64,000 bases of DNA from Pseudobutyrivibrio xylanivorans (lineage in GTDB: Bacteria > Bacillota > Clostridia > Lachnospirales > Lachnospiraceae), in NCBI RefSeq assembly GCF_010906925.1, contig NZ_VTVE01000002.1, forward strand, positions 62,001 through 126,000. Direction: 5' to 3'. Below the pieces are notes generated by a model. It had not been told where the DNA came from and searched no databases. It worked only from the letters and a program-made list of their open reading frames with translations. Position 1 is the stretch's first letter, and every line of letters starts with the position of its first letter. A program made the translations under genes and the position numbers. This document shows, one piece after another, positions 25,997-36,515 of the stretch.

Positions 25997-28726
25997 TCAA
26001 ATTTTTACATGTTCCATTAATTTCTTCATTGCTGCTGAATCTTTTATTGCTGACAGTATATGAATTACTGCCTGTTGCAATTCTCCAAGAGCAAAATATG
26101 CGCCTCTATCTATACCGAAATATGTTATAGTCTTTGTACCATCCATCTCAGTCTCTATTTTGCAAAGACCTTCCTTTTCGGCTTTCAGAGCTTTTTCACT
26201 GATTTCTATATCAGCAGGCACCTTTGCCACCACTTTGTCTTTGCCATCTTTATCCAGCATGAATGAGCCCCAATTTTCATAACGAATCATTGGAATATCA
26301 TACAAATACGCTGTCTCCACAACTGAAACATAGCCATCCTCTTCAAATGTTGGCGCCGTCTCCATCATGGACTCAAGGATTTTATCTGGATTATATCCTG
26401 GCATAATCAAATCACATCCTGCATGTAAATCATATGATTTTTCAGTATCACTGCCCCAATCAGACATAACAAATCCCTTAAATCCCCAGTCATTTCTAAT
26501 GATATCTGTATTGAGTCCACGCTGTGAACAAGCAGGTTCACCGTTTATGCTATTAGTGCTACTAAGCACACCTGCCGGCTGACCTGTAAATTGGCACACA
26601 GAAAATGATCTAAGATATATCTCACCAAATGCTCTAGAGGAAACATTTATATTAACATCTCTTCTAAAGTTTTCCTGATTAATGGTAGGAAGATTCTTGA
26701 TAATCACATTGCGACCTTCATACCTTTTCACACCCATTATAAAGCCAGCGCCCATAATTCCAGATAAACTAGGATCCTCAGAGTATAGTTCGTATGCTAT
26801 ACACTTCATTGGGTTTCTGACAATATTAAGTGATGGTGCCAAACAATAGTCAATACCGTAGTGCTCCATCTCTCTGCCATAGGCTCTTCCCATTCTAACC
26901 ATTGCTCCCATATCCCAAGTCTGGGCCATGTTCATAGGCGATGGATAGCATGTGCAATACACACCCTTAAGATGAAGTCCTGATGGTCCATCAGCTATTG
27001 TCACCCCAGGAATTCCAAGAGTGGTTGCAAACTGGGATGTGGTCCTAGCTGCCACTTCAAGCTTGTTTCTATCAAATCTAAAATCAAATCCAAATCGATT
27101 TTCATTTTGAAGCTTTGACTCATTTAATTCTCCAGAGACAATTCTTGCCAAAATCTCTGGGGAAAGGGATGAGACAAATTCTTCCATTGTAATCTTTTCT
27201 TTTATTACGTCAAAAAATGTTGTAGTTCCACATGGCTTTACATACTCGATTTTCTCCTCTGCTCTAAAAGGAATCTCGTATGGATTGCTATTTACATAGG
27301 ATACGTAATTGCTGCCCTCTGGCACAAGTGTGGTAAAACTCTTAGTTGGAACGACCACTTTATTCTCAGAATTAAAATCATCTCCAGAAAGTGACGTTGA
27401 AAAAATGTATCCTGTCTTCTCCAATGTCCTTGGTGGTGGAGTCAAAAATTCCAAATTCTTCTTAGGGGAAATAACTTCTGTTACGCGCTTGAAAACAGTT
27501 CGCTTGTCCAAAACTAGCTTTGCGCAAAGATTTGTATTTCTTGAGTTATCTCCTATTCTAAAAAGATAGTCTCCCTTCTCCATAATCCACTGACTATTTT
27601 CTTCATCAAAAGAGCATAACTGCATGATAGGTATTTTCATGGTTATCTCCTCTGATTCACCAGGCTTCAGCTTACCAGTCTTTCCAAAACCTACTAGAAT
27701 CTGATATGGCTTATCAAGCTTGTCCTCAGGCTGAGAACAGTATACCTGCACAACCTGTCTGCCAGATACATCTCCTGTGTTGGTTACCTTTACTCGGATT
27801 ACTACTCCGCCCATCCAACTCGCCTCAAAATATCTGGCATCAATTCTAAAATTGGTATAGCTCAAACCATATCCAAATGGATAAAGTGGTGCCACATCAA
27901 AGGCATCAAAATAACGGTATCCCACATAGATACCTTCTTTGTAATCGATTTCTTTAGATGTGTCTTTGCGTTTGGTTGCATTGTAGCAAGTTGAGTAATC
28001 CTTGTACTTCTTAGCCCAAGTAGATGTAAGGCGACCGCTAGGATTTACAATTCCTGTAAGCACATCTGCAAGAGAATTGCCTGCTTCCATTCCAGGAATT
28101 CCCATGAGAATTATCGCCTTTACGTTTTTCATCCTTGCCACTGAACTCAATTCAATCATGCCAGAATTGAGTACGAGAATAACATTTTTGAAGGAACCAG
28201 AAATGAGCTTTATATTCTCATGTTCCTCCTCTGTTAGCTGATATTCAAGGCTGCCTATATCTTCGTAAGTAGCCTGTCTACGGATAACGTAAATACAAGT
28301 GTCAGTACCTAGAATTGCCTCTGCCATATCTGCAACAGAAATAGGTACTTCCTCTACATAAGCTCTGCGTCCAGAAAAAAGCTTGTCCTCAGCTTGATTC
28401 TTGAGAACTTTCTCCTCCTGCTTCAATGACTTTTCCATTTTCTCAAGCCAAGAATCAGTGGTGAAGGTAAATCCATTTTCCAGAAGCCCCTCTTTAATGC
28501 TTACGTTTTTATCCGTATATACGTAATTGTAATAAATACCACAGCATACAGTATCTACTGCGCCCGCGCCAAAAAGAGCAATCTTTCCTCTATTGATAGG
28601 AAGAAGATCGCTGTTCTTAAGTAATACCATGCTGTCTGCGCCAAGCTGTCGCACCAAATTCTTCTGTTCTGGGAATTGCATTTTCCCCGCTTTGAAAAAG
28701 ACTCCCCTTAACTGCCTAAAGTTCAT
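25997..28726 (-). CDS. reversed-domain glycoside hydrolase family 3 protein with altered active site
   Basis: A 909-residue protein with GH3 domains in reverse order: the alpha/beta sandwich domain first (VRQLGADSMVLLKNSDLLPI near residue 25), then a fibronectin-III-like domain (QVVQVYCSQPEDKLDKPYQ), then the TIM-barrel domain (ADGPSGLHLKG near 579; nucleophile region VMSDWGSD near 755). This order is known from rumen beta-glucosidases. Several pocket residues differ from the family: GRxxE before YSEDP is CIAYE (near 650), KHF is KNL (near 677), and the Tyr of SYNxxNG is Thr (STNSING). No signal peptide, so cytoplasmic. Activity is uncertain. The ATG at 28726 has AAGGGAG seven bases ahead. 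Confidence 0.85.
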   Translation of the reverse strand: MNFRQLRGVFFKAGKMQFPEQKNLVRQLGADSMVLLKNSDLLPINRGKIALFGAGAVDTVCCGIYYNYVYTDKNVSIKEGLLENGFTFTTDSWLEKMEKSLKQEEKVLKNQAEDKLFSGRRAYVEEVPISVADMAEAILGTDTCIYVIRRQATYEDIGSLEYQLTEEEHENIKLISGSFKNVILVLNSGMIELSSVARMKNVKAIILMGIPGMEAGNSLADVLTGIVNPSGRLTSTWAKKYKDYSTCYNATKRKDTSKEIDYKEGIYVGYRYFDAFDVAPLYPFGYGLSYTNFRIDARYFEASWMGGVVIRVKVTNTGDVSGRQVVQVYCSQPEDKLDKPYQILVGFGKTGKLKPGESEEITMKIPIMQLCSFDEENSQWIMEKGDYLFRIGDNSRNTNLCAKLVLDKRTVFKRVTEVISPKKNLEFLTPPPRTLEKTGYIFSTSLSGDDFNSENKVVVPTKSFTTLVPEGSNYVSYVNSNPYEIPFRAEEKIEYVKPCGTTTFFDVIKEKITMEEFVSSLSPEILARIVSGELNESKLQNENRFGFDFRFDRNKLEVAARTTSQFATTLGIPGVTIADGPSGLHLKGVYCTCYPSPMNMAQTWDMGAMVRMGRAYGREMEHYGIDYCLAPSLNIVRNPMKCIAYELYSEDPSLSGIMGAGFIMGVKRYEGRNVIIKNLPTINQENFRRDVNINVSSRAFGEIYLRSFSVCQFTGQPAGVLSSTNSINGEPACSQRGLNTDIIRNDWGFKGFVMSDWGSDTEKSYDLHAGCDLIMPGYNPDKILESMMETAPTFEEDGYVSVVETAYLYDIPMIRYENWGSFMLDKDGKDKVVAKVPADIEISEKALKAEKEGLCKIETEMDGTKTITYFGIDRGAYFALGELQQAVIHILSAIKDSAAMKKLMEHVKI

Positions 28727-28865
28727 TATGATGCTCCCTTTTGTGATATTCCACCAAATAAAAAGTATATCCTTTTTATTAGTTAGTAGATATGATAACA
28801 TTTATTTATTTAAAATATGTGTAATTAATATGAATAGTACAAAAGAAGGGTAAAAAAAGACAAAA

Positions 28866-29717
28866 ATGTTTAGAGAAATGTTAAGTAGGGATGCATCTAT
28901 GTCTTTCGAGGTGTTTCCTCCTAAAAAAAATGATGAGTTTGATAATTGCTACAACGTTCTAGATTCGCTTGCAAAGCTTAACCCAGATTTCATCAGTGTT
29001 ACTTACGGTGCAGGTGGAAGCCGTTCGAAAAAGACAGTTGAGATTGCTTCTTATATTCAAAATACTTTAAAGATTGACGCTATGGCCCACATGACTTGTG
29101 TAGGCTCATCAGAGGATGACATTCTTGAAGTTACAAAAGATTTAGAGGCAAGTGGAGTTTCTCATGTACTGGCTCTCAGAGGTGACAAGCCAAGAGATAT
29201 GTCGGATGAGCAGTTTGCTAAGAGAATTTTCCCACATGCCACTGATTTGATTCGATTTTTAAATACTAATACCAATTTAGATGTTTCGGCAGCATGCTAT
29301 CCAGAAAAGCATCCTGAGGCTATGTCTATTGACTCAGATTTGGCTTTCATGAAAATGAAGCAGGATATGGGCGCAAAAATGTTCATTTCTCAGCTTTTCT
29401 TCGACAACGCTGACTTCTATCGTTTTGTTGAGCGTGCCGACAAAGCTGAAATTCACGTGCCAATAGTAGCCGGTATCATGCCTATCACATCAGCAAAGCA
29501 AATTGGTTCCACTGTTACTCTTGCAGGTTCTTCTGTTCCTAAAAAGCTTGCCGATATATGTGCAAAATACGGCGACTTCCCAGAAGACATGAGGAAGGCC
29601 GGTATCGAATATGCAATTGACCAGATTAGAGACCTACGTAAATGCGGTATGGGTCACATACATCTCTATTGCATGAACAAGCCAAAGATGACTGAAATCA
29701 TTTGCAAATCTATATAG
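28866..29717 (+). CDS. metF: 5,10-methylenetetrahydrofolate reductase
   Basis: A 283-residue FAD-binding TIM barrel: MSFEVFPPKKNDEF at the N-terminus (conserved Glu), ISVTYGAGGSRSKKTVE, HMTCVGSS, VLALRGDKP and MFISQLFFDN are all MTHFR signatures. It makes 5-methyl-THF for methionine synthesis. It is divergent from the GH3 gene and stands alone; no SAM riboswitch or T-box is seen in the short upstream region (28727-28865), and the ribosome site is weak (GAAGGG about 17 bases ahead). Confidence 0.95.
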   Translation: MFREMLSRDASMSFEVFPPKKNDEFDNCYNVLDSLAKLNPDFISVTYGAGGSRSKKTVEIASYIQNTLKIDAMAHMTCVGSSEDDILEVTKDLEASGVSHVLALRGDKPRDMSDEQFAKRIFPHATDLIRFLNTNTNLDVSAACYPEKHPEAMSIDSDLAFMKMKQDMGAKMFISQLFFDNADFYRFVERADKAEIHVPIVAGIMPITSAKQIGSTVTLAGSSVPKKLADICAKYGDFPEDMRKAGIEYAIDQIRDLRKCGMGHIHLYCMNKPKMTEIICKSI

Positions 29718-29732
29718 TTTACTATAGAAAAA

Positions 29733-29760
29733 GCGCTTGACCATTCTATTGGTCAGGCGC
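29733..29760. terminator. terminator between metF and the chemoreceptor
   Basis: GCGCTTGACC (29733-29742) pairs with GGTCAGGCGC (29751-29760) using one G-T pair; an A-run precedes and ATATTTTAT follows. Shared by the two convergent genes. Confidence 0.8.
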
Positions 29761-29765
29761 ATATT

Positions 29766-31424
29766 TTATGCAATGCTTTCTTCATTAAAGAATGACATTT
29801 CTTTCTCAAGAATCTTTGAAATATCATTTAAGTTGCTAGCCTTCTCAGACAACTGACTCACTGTCTCTGAAAGCTCAATCATAGAAGCTCTTGTCTCCTC
29901 TGTACTTGCTGCATTCTCCTGCGAAATAGCTGAAAGAGAATTGATTGTATCTGCAAATACCTTTGTTGCATGATCTGATATTGAAACACTCTCTGCAATC
30001 TTATTTGTAACAGTAAGTGATTCATCTATTTTAACTATCATCTCGTTTACTAAATCAATAGTCTTACTGATTACATCACCCTGTTTAGCTACAGAATCCT
30101 GAACACTTCCTGCGTTCTCCATAGTTGCCTCAGAATCATTTGAAAGAATAGACATAGTCTCCTGGATATTCTTTGCAGCTGCTGCAGATTTATCTGCCAA
30201 ATCACGAATTTCATTAGCTACAACTGCAAATCCTCTACCATATTCACCAGCTCTTGCTGCTTCAATACTTGCATTTAATGAGAGGAGGTTTGTCTGGGCT
30301 GCAATTGAATCAATTACCTCTACAGCCTCACTAATAGAGCCAACAGCCTGATTTGTCTTTGCTATCTTTTGTACGATTTCATCAATTGCTTCAATGGCCT
30401 CCTCAGTGGATGTCTGAAGCTCCTGCAATGCTGCTGAGCTTGTCTGTGAGCTATTCTGCATTGACTCTGCTATATCATTCATATGGTTGGTGTTATCAGT
30501 TATAAGCTGAATAGCATCATTAATCTCTTCCACGCTAGTTACAGCCTCCTGAAGGGACTCAGCCTGGCTAGTAGCTCCATTTGCCACATGATCAACAGCA
30601 CTTGATACATTGTCAGCTGTGATTGAAATATTCTCTGCTGTCTGAGATAAGTACTCTGCTGATACATCAAGCTCACTAGAAGAACTTCTAGCATTACCGA
30701 TTACTGACTGAAGCTTCTCAGAAAGATTATTAACAGAACGTGCCATAAGACCAAGCTCGTCTGGTCTATTAACAACTTTCTTTGGAATATTAATATCAAG
30801 ATTTCCTGTAGAAAGCTTATTAACTGCTTCCACATTTATTTTGATAGCCTTTGCAATTTTAAGTGCTGCAAAAATCGAAATGCTAATTAATATAGCCATT
30901 ACAGAAAGGGAAACTATGACCATAGCACGAGTCTTTACTCCTACGTATTCCCAAATATCTGACTTCTTAAGACCTACAAATGCCATTCCAACAATCTTTG
31001 TATTATGAACAAGTGGCTCATAGTGAACATAGTATAATTCACCACCTATATCTACATTGCTAGCGCTATAGCTCTCACCATTTTTAAGAACAGCCTCAAC
31101 CACCTCATCAGATACCTTTGTTCCAACTATCTCGTCTATTGAAGAACGTTCTCTTGTATCATCGAGAATTAATGAGTAGTCATAGCCTGAATCCTTGTGT
31201 AACTGAAATTCTAGACTATGCATTTCTACAGACTCATCAAATGTAGTCAATTCCAAAATAGTGACATAAGTGTTACAAGAAGCCTCAATACCTCTCATAG
31301 CCTCATGCTCCATTCCGTCTCGCAAATTATATAAGCTATATAATAAATTGATTACCCCTAAAAGTGAAAGCATGATAAGAACCATGCCTATAAGGGCCTT
31401 TTTTATTGAAAATTTGACCTTCAT
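29766..31424 (-). CDS. methyl-accepting chemotaxis protein
   Basis: A 552-residue chemoreceptor: TM near residues 10-32, a single-Cache-like extracytoplasmic domain (about 35-165, containing [17 protein letters not shown]), a second TM ([19 protein letters not shown]), a HAMP domain, and a long coiled-coil signalling domain whose hairpin tip is [20 protein letters not shown] and [16 protein letters not shown]. Points to a flagellated, chemotactic organism. Ligand unknown. No sigma-28-type promoter was recognised upstream. Confidence 0.94.
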   Translation of the reverse strand: MKVKFSIKKALIGMVLIMLSLLGVINLLYSLYNLRDGMEHEAMRGIEASCNTYVTILELTTFDESVEMHSLEFQLHKDSGYDYSLILDDTRERSSIDEIVGTKVSDEVVEAVLKNGESYSASNVDIGGELYYVHYEPLVHNTKIVGMAFVGLKKSDIWEYVGVKTRAMVIVSLSVMAILISISIFAALKIAKAIKINVEAVNKLSTGNLDINIPKKVVNRPDELGLMARSVNNLSEKLQSVIGNARSSSSELDVSAEYLSQTAENISITADNVSSAVDHVANGATSQAESLQEAVTSVEEINDAIQLITDNTNHMNDIAESMQNSSQTSSAALQELQTSTEEAIEAIDEIVQKIAKTNQAVGSISEAVEVIDSIAAQTNLLSLNASIEAARAGEYGRGFAVVANEIRDLADKSAAAAKNIQETMSILSNDSEATMENAGSVQDSVAKQGDVISKTIDLVNEMIVKIDESLTVTNKIAESVSISDHATKVFADTINSLSAISQENAASTEETRASMIELSETVSQLSEKASNLNDISKILEKEMSFFNEESIA

Positions 31425-31668
31425 AATATACTCATTCCTTCTATTCTATTTTTTAACTAGGAAAATATACACAATTTTTATAGGTTTGAAAATAGTAAAT
31501 GTGCACAAATGTTACTCGTGATTTAATTTCTGCCGTGCAACATTTATCTATAACATTATTCTCGCTGATTTTTCACACTTGGATTTACTTGATTAAAAAT
31601 CTCAAGCAATAAAAATTGTTATGTGTTACAATAAAAAAAGCATTGATTTTATAGGATTGAGGGAAATT

Positions 31669-32550
31669 ATGGACGGTAAAAAAATTGAACAGGAAATCCT
31701 TGAGATTACCGAAGAACTGATTAAAGATTACAAATCAGACAGAGCTATTGATAAGATGGACACTTATCATCAGCCAAATAAGGATAGCATTATTGATATC
31801 ACAAAAAAGCTCCTTAGAATTGTTTACCCTGGTTACTACAGAGATCACGTCTACAAAGTATATAATGTAGAGACCAATCTAAACACTCTAATGGAAGATG
31901 TTGTCTACAACCTTAACAAGCAGATATCTCTTATACTTTGCTATCGTCCTGATTTTGATGGATGCTGCGAGGAGATATGCACCACAAAAGCTGAGGAGCT
32001 ATCTCTTGCATTTCTAAAGCGTATTCCAAAGGTACGTGCTCTTTTAGATACTGACCTTGCTGCTGCTTTCGATGGAGACCCAGCTGCTACATCAATCGAT
32101 GAAATAGTATTTGCCTATCCTGGAATACTTGCAATCACCATTTATCGATTAGCTCATGAGCTCTATTTACTTGGAGTACCTATCATTCCACGTATCATGA
32201 CAGAGTATGCTCATTCTAATACAGGTATTGATATTCATCCTGGTGCAACAATCGGCGAGTACTTCTTTATTGATCATGGAACTGGTATCGTAGTTGGTGA
32301 GACTACTGTCATTGGAAAAAATGTTAAGATTTATCAGGGTGTTACATTAGGTGCCCTTTCCACTAGAGGTGGTCAGAATTTACGTGGGGTTCGCCGCCAT
32401 CCTACTATCGAGGACAATGTTACTATCTACTCTAATGCATCAGTCCTAGGTGGTGACACAGTCATCGGACATGACTCTATTATCGGTGGTTCTACATTTA
32501 TCACAGAGTCTGTTCCACCAGAATCTAGAATCTATTACGACGTAAAATAA
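31669..32550 (+). CDS. cysE: serine O-acetyltransferase
   Basis: A 293-residue protein. The C-terminal left-handed beta-helix includes TGIDIHPGATIGEYFFIDHG, GIVVGETTVIGKNVKIYQG and the active-site His of FIDHGTG. The N-terminal helical domain (about 170 residues) is longer than in E. coli CysE and matches the extended form found in many anaerobes. It makes O-acetylserine for cysteine synthesis. The start at 31669 follows GAGGGA; an ATG at 31621 has no ribosome site. It stands alone; 31425-31668 upstream shows no other gene. Confidence 0.92.
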   Translation: MDGKKIEQEILEITEELIKDYKSDRAIDKMDTYHQPNKDSIIDITKKLLRIVYPGYYRDHVYKVYNVETNLNTLMEDVVYNLNKQISLILCYRPDFDGCCEEICTTKAEELSLAFLKRIPKVRALLDTDLAAAFDGDPAATSIDEIVFAYPGILAITIYRLAHELYLLGVPIIPRIMTEYAHSNTGIDIHPGATIGEYFFIDHGTGIVVGETTVIGKNVKIYQGVTLGALSTRGGQNLRGVRRHPTIEDNVTIYSNASVLGGDTVIGHDSIIGGSTFITESVPPESRIYYDVK

Positions 32551-32561
32551 TTTTCAAAATC

Positions 32562-32591
32562 AAGGAGTTGCTTAATTGCAACTCCTTTTTT
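32562..32591 (+). terminator. terminator of cysE
   Basis: AAGGAGTTGC (32562-32571) and GCAACTCCTT (32578-32587) with loop TTAATT, followed by TTTTTT. Confidence 0.92.
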
Positions 32592-32596
32592 GGTAT

Positions 32597-32633
32597 AAAA
32601 AATCCCTTCCGGACAATTAATCCAGAAGGGATT
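32597..32633 (-). terminator. terminator of the flotillin gene
   Basis: AATCCCTTC (32601-32609) pairs with GAAGGGATT (32625-32633); on the minus strand the stem is followed by a TTTTTT run. It lies 42 bases past the flotillin stop. Confidence 0.9.
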
Positions 32634-32674
32634 TGAGCTATATATAAATTATTGGGAAGGCTTTAATAATCTAG

Positions 32675-34198
32675 TTATTTCTCATCATCTTTCTTTGTAA
32701 CAACCGCTACATCAGCGCCGTTGATGTTAACATTCTTGTTAACCTTAGCGTCGTATGTATTAGCCTTCATGATTTCAGCAAGGTCTACGCCTGTAGCCTC
32801 TGACATTGTATCGAATACCTGCTTTAATACTACTGGCATGTTGCCAGAGATCTTTGCAGCGCCACCTTCTGAACCATCACCAGACTCGTAGATATTAATC
32901 TTGTCAATTGCTGCAAGTGGCTTAGCAATCTCAGCTGCGATTTCAGGCATAACCTTAATCATCATCTCAGCCATAGCAGCGCCGTTGTACTTGCGATAAG
33001 CCTCTGCCTTCTTCTCCATTGCCTCAGCCTCAGCAAGACCCTTTGCCTTGATAGCCTCAGCTTCTGCCTTACCTTTTGCTGCGATACCAGCTGCCTCAGC
33101 ATCGTACTTAGCCTTGATACCAGCTGCTTCCTGCTCTGCTGCGAACTTCTGAGCCTCAGCCTGTGCCTTTCTAGCGTCAGCCTCGCGCTCCTGCTCGTAC
33201 TTAGCAGCCTCAGCCTTCTTCTGTCTCTGAACTAACTCTGCCTCAGCCTTTTTCTCTGCCTGATACTTCTCAGCATCTGCCTGCTTCTCAATCTGAGCTG
33301 CAAGTTCCTGCTGCTTAACGATAACTTCTTTCTGCTTGAGTTCTGCCTCACGCTCAGCCTTAGCAATCTGTGCATTTACAGTAGCAGTCTCAATTGACTT
33401 CTGCTGTTCCTGCTGCTGGATTGAGTATGCTGCATCGGCAACAGCGTTTGCTGTATCAGCCTGCTGCTTTAACTCTGCCTGCTTGATAGCAAGTGCATTG
33501 TTCTTCTCAGCGATTTCTGTCTGTGCTGTAACTCTTGCATCATTTGCTGCCTTGTCAGCCTCAGCCTGTGCAATAGCTACGTCTCTATCTGCCTGTGCCT
33601 TGGCAATAGCTGCATCCTTTTTAATCTTAGCAGTGTTGTCCATACCAAGGTCATTAATAAGACCATTTTCATCAGTTACATTCTGGATATTGCATGAAAG
33701 AATCTCGATACCCAGCTTGTTCATATCCTTTGAAGCCTTCTCCATAACCTGATCTGAGAATGAATCTCTATCAGTGTTGATAGTCTTCAAAGAAAGTGTA
33801 CCAATGATTTCACGCATATTACCCTGAAGAGAATCCTGTAAATCCTGAGTAATCTGATCTGGGTTTTTATTAAGGAAGTTCTTTGCTGCAAGCTGGATTG
33901 AAGAGGCATCTGTACCAATTCTTACCTTTGCAACAGCATCTACATTAACGTTGATAAAGTCATTTGTAGGAACTGACTGCTCTGTCTTGATATCAACTGT
34001 CATCTGACCAAGATAAAGCTTATCTACTCGCTCGAAGAATGGAATCTTAACTCCAGCGCGTCCTACTAAAATACGAGGGTTCTTTCTAAGACCCGAAATG
34101 ATGTAAGCTCTATCTGGTGGAGCTTTCACGTAACCAGCCGCAACTACCAATACGATTAATAAGATAATGGCAATTAAAGCAATTAATCCTGTTTCCAT
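32675..34198 (-). CDS. floT: flotillin (SPFH/band 7 membrane protein)
   Basis: A 507-residue protein of FloT/YuaG length: an N-terminal membrane hairpin segment (LIALIAIILLIVLVVAAGYV), SPFH domain (about 30-190), then about 180 residues of Ala/Glu/Lys-rich coiled coil containing EAEA/AEAQK repeats, and a C-terminal MPVVLKQVFDTMSEATGVDL oligomerisation region. Flotillins organise membrane microdomains and fluidity. It stands alone, without the NfeD partner that often accompanies it. Confidence 0.92.
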   Translation of the reverse strand: METGLIALIAIILLIVLVVAAGYVKAPPDRAYIISGLRKNPRILVGRAGVKIPFFERVDKLYLGQMTVDIKTEQSVPTNDFINVNVDAVAKVRIGTDASSIQLAAKNFLNKNPDQITQDLQDSLQGNMREIIGTLSLKTINTDRDSFSDQVMEKASKDMNKLGIEILSCNIQNVTDENGLINDLGMDNTAKIKKDAAIAKAQADRDVAIAQAEADKAANDARVTAQTEIAEKNNALAIKQAELKQQADTANAVADAAYSIQQQEQQKSIETATVNAQIAKAEREAELKQKEVIVKQQELAAQIEKQADAEKYQAEKKAEAELVQRQKKAEAAKYEQEREADARKAQAEAQKFAAEQEAAGIKAKYDAEAAGIAAKGKAEAEAIKAKGLAEAEAMEKKAEAYRKYNGAAMAEMMIKVMPEIAAEIAKPLAAIDKINIYESGDGSEGGAAKISGNMPVVLKQVFDTMSEATGVDLAEIMKANTYDAKVNKNVNINGADVAVVTKKDDEK

Positions 34199-34220
34199 AA
34201 CATATATCCTCTCTTTCGAA

Positions 34221-34259
34221 AAAAAAATAACTGTCCGAATAAAATTCCGAACAGTTATT
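34221..34259 (-). terminator. terminator of the uraA-upp operon
   Basis: AATAACTGT (34226-34234) pairs with ACAGTTATT (34251-34259), with further imperfect pairing inside; on the minus strand the stem is followed by an eight-T run. Confidence 0.88.
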
Positions 34260-34311
34260 TTATATCACATCCTAAGTAGTAAGTAAATACTTTTGTGCAA
34301 AATATTTTAAA

Positions 34312-34950
34312 TTATTTTGTACCAAAAATTCTGTCGCCGGCATCTCCAAGACCTGGGCAGATGTAAGCATCAGAATTAAGCTCTCTATCGATGTGTCCAA
34401 TGTAAATCTGAACATCAGGATGAGCCTCATGAAGAGCTCTAACTCCCTCTGGTGCGCCGATGATAGCCATAAACTTAATGCGCTTGCCGCCGTGCTGCTT
34501 AATAAGGTCGATAGCATCGATAGCTGAACCACCTGTTGCAAGCATAGGATCTGTTACAACGATAAGTCTCTCTTCGATTGGGCTAGGAAGCTTGCAGTAG
34601 TACTCGTGTGGCTCATGAGTCTCCTCGTCACGATACATACCTATATGACCAATCTTAGCTGTAGGTACAAGTCTCTGGATACCATTTACCATACCAAGAC
34701 CTGCACGAAGAATAGGTACAATGGCCATCTTACGACCTGCGATAACTGGTGCCATGCACTTCTCAATAGGAGTCTCGCACTCGATATCAACTGTCTGTAA
34801 ATCATTGAGAGCCTCAAAAGCCTCAAGCATAGCTATCTCCTCTACAAGGGCTCTAAACTCTGCTGTTCCTGTGTTCTTATCTCTGAGCATTGTAATTTTG
34901 TGTTGAAGTAGAGGGTGTGTTAACTCTACAACATTCTCAAGTTTCTCCAT
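34312..34950 (-). CDS. upp: uracil phosphoribosyltransferase
   Basis: A 212-residue PRTase: [20 protein letters not shown] at the N-terminus, PILRAGLGM, the PRPP loop [13 protein letters not shown] and the C-terminal [13 protein letters not shown], all diagnostic of UPRTase. It converts uracil and PRPP to UMP. It lies 54 bases downstream of the uracil permease and is presumably co-transcribed with it. Confidence 0.97.
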   Translation of the reverse strand: MEKLENVVELTHPLLQHKITMLRDKNTGTAEFRALVEEIAMLEAFEALNDLQTVDIECETPIEKCMAPVIAGRKMAIVPILRAGLGMVNGIQRLVPTAKIGHIGMYRDEETHEPHEYYCKLPSPIEERLIVVTDPMLATGGSAIDAIDLIKQHGGKRIKFMAIIGAPEGVRALHEAHPDVQIYIGHIDRELNSDAYICPGLGDAGDRIFGTK

Positions 34951-35004
34951 AAGAAACCTCCTCTAATAATATTTTCTTTTAACGGGTTGTTCGCCCATTT
35001 ATAA

Positions 35005-36360
35005 TTAAATTCCTTCTTTATCAAAGCGATATGGCTCTGGATTTCCATATTCATAATCACGTCCAGGAATAATCGCATTGAGCACAACACCTGCGATAGC
35101 AGCTATAGCAAGGCTTGTAAGAGTAATATCAGTACCTGCTACTGTAAATGTAAGTCCATCAGAAAATCCGAGGCCACATACCAAAATAACTGCTGCTATT
35201 ATAAGATTTCGTGAGTGAGTAAAATCAACATGATTCTCAACCACATTTCTAATACCTATTGCACTAATCATACCATAAAGCATAAAGCTGATTCCACCTA
35301 CGATGGCAGTAGGCATTGTACCAATAATATCAGCCATCTTTGGAATAAATGAAAGGACAATAGCATAACCTGCTGCAATTCTAATAACCTTTGGATCATG
35401 AACCTTTGAAAGCTCAAGGACACCTGTGTTCTCACCATAAGTTGTATTAGCAGGGCCACCAAAAAGTGCTGAAATAGATGATGCAAGACCATCGCCTATA
35501 AGTGTACGATGAAGACCTGGATCAGTAACTAAATCCTCTCCTACTGTAGCAGAAATTGCTGACATATCTCCGATATGTTCCATCATTGTAGCTATAGCAA
35601 TTGGTGCCATAACGAGAATGGCCTGCACATTGAACTTGCAAAGGAAGAAATCAGGAACTCCAACCCAAGCTGCCTGCTTTACAACTGCAAAATCAAGAAT
35701 TGCACTGCCATCTGCATTTGTCATTCCAATAGCATTGAAAATAATTGCAAATACATATGAGATAACTACACCCATGAGAATTGGCAAAATTCTAAACATG
35801 CCCTTGCCCCAGATGTTAAATACGATAACTACGGCAAGTGCGATAAGAGCAAGTAACCAGTTCTGAGAAGCATTTGTAATAGCTGATGGTGCAAGTGAAA
35901 GACCTATACAGATGATGATTGGTCCTGTTACAACTGGAGGTAAAAACTTCATTACCTTCTTGATACCAACAAGCTTGATGATTAAAGCAAGAATCAAATA
36001 AAGTAATCCAGCCACAACAATACCGCCACATGCATATGGAAGCTTCTCACCCATAGTCATATTCTTAAACATGCCTGTATGTAAATTAGCAACTGTGTGA
36101 AATCCTCCTAAGAATGCAAATGAGGAACCAAGAAAAGCTGGAACTTTTAATTTAGAACATAAATGGAAAAATAAAGTGCCAAGACCGGCAAAAAATAAAG
36201 TAACTTGAATTGAAAGACCTTCGCCTTCGAAGTAATTGTTAACAAGGATTGGAACTAAGATTGTGGCTCCAAACATAGCAAATAAATGCTGTAGACCAAG
36301 AATTAACATTTTTGGCACTCCGAGAACGGATGCATCTTTGATAGGTGCGTTTGTGTTCAT
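35005..36360 (-). CDS. uraA: uracil permease, NCS2 family
   Basis: A 451-residue transporter with about 14 hydrophobic segments. Motifs GLQHLFAMFGATILVPIL, FFAGLGTLFFHL and GLASSISALFGGPANTTYGENTGV match UraA/PyrP uracil:H+ symporters; the conserved Glu residues of the uracil site (in MEHIGD and GENTGV) are present. With upp it forms a uracil salvage operon behind the promoter at 36404-36432. Confidence 0.94.
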   Translation of the reverse strand: MNTNAPIKDASVLGVPKMLILGLQHLFAMFGATILVPILVNNYFEGEGLSIQVTLFFAGLGTLFFHLCSKLKVPAFLGSSFAFLGGFHTVANLHTGMFKNMTMGEKLPYACGGIVVAGLLYLILALIIKLVGIKKVMKFLPPVVTGPIIICIGLSLAPSAITNASQNWLLALIALAVVIVFNIWGKGMFRILPILMGVVISYVFAIIFNAIGMTNADGSAILDFAVVKQAAWVGVPDFFLCKFNVQAILVMAPIAIATMMEHIGDMSAISATVGEDLVTDPGLHRTLIGDGLASSISALFGGPANTTYGENTGVLELSKVHDPKVIRIAAGYAIVLSFIPKMADIIGTMPTAIVGGISFMLYGMISAIGIRNVVENHVDFTHSRNLIIAAVILVCGLGFSDGLTFTVAGTDITLTSLAIAAIAGVVLNAIIPGRDYEYGNPEPYRFDKEGI

Positions 36361-36403
36361 AAATTTCCTCCCTTAAAAATATAATTTTATTTAAACTTTC
36401 AGT

Positions 36404-36432
36404 ATTCTATCACTATATTTAGGTTTGTACAA
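36404..36432 (-). promoter_or_regulatory. promoter of uraA-upp
   Basis: Minus-strand TTGTAC (36427-36432), 17 bases, TAGAAT (36404-36409), about 45 bases ahead of the uraA ATG. The short leader shows no PyrR-type antiterminator/terminator pair. Confidence 0.65.
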
Positions 36433-36515
36433 TATCTCCGATGACTTTCGTAAAAAGGATTAAAAACACTTAATAAATCAGATAAAAGCTGTCACCTTTT
36501 GAAATATTGTCAAAT

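Noticed and set aside
28727-28865. SAM riboswitch or T-box before metF
   Set aside because: The region is short, A+T-rich and lacks the conserved blocks of either element.
36361-36515. PyrR attenuator before uraA
   Set aside because: No mutually exclusive antiterminator/terminator hairpins or T-run are present in the short leader.
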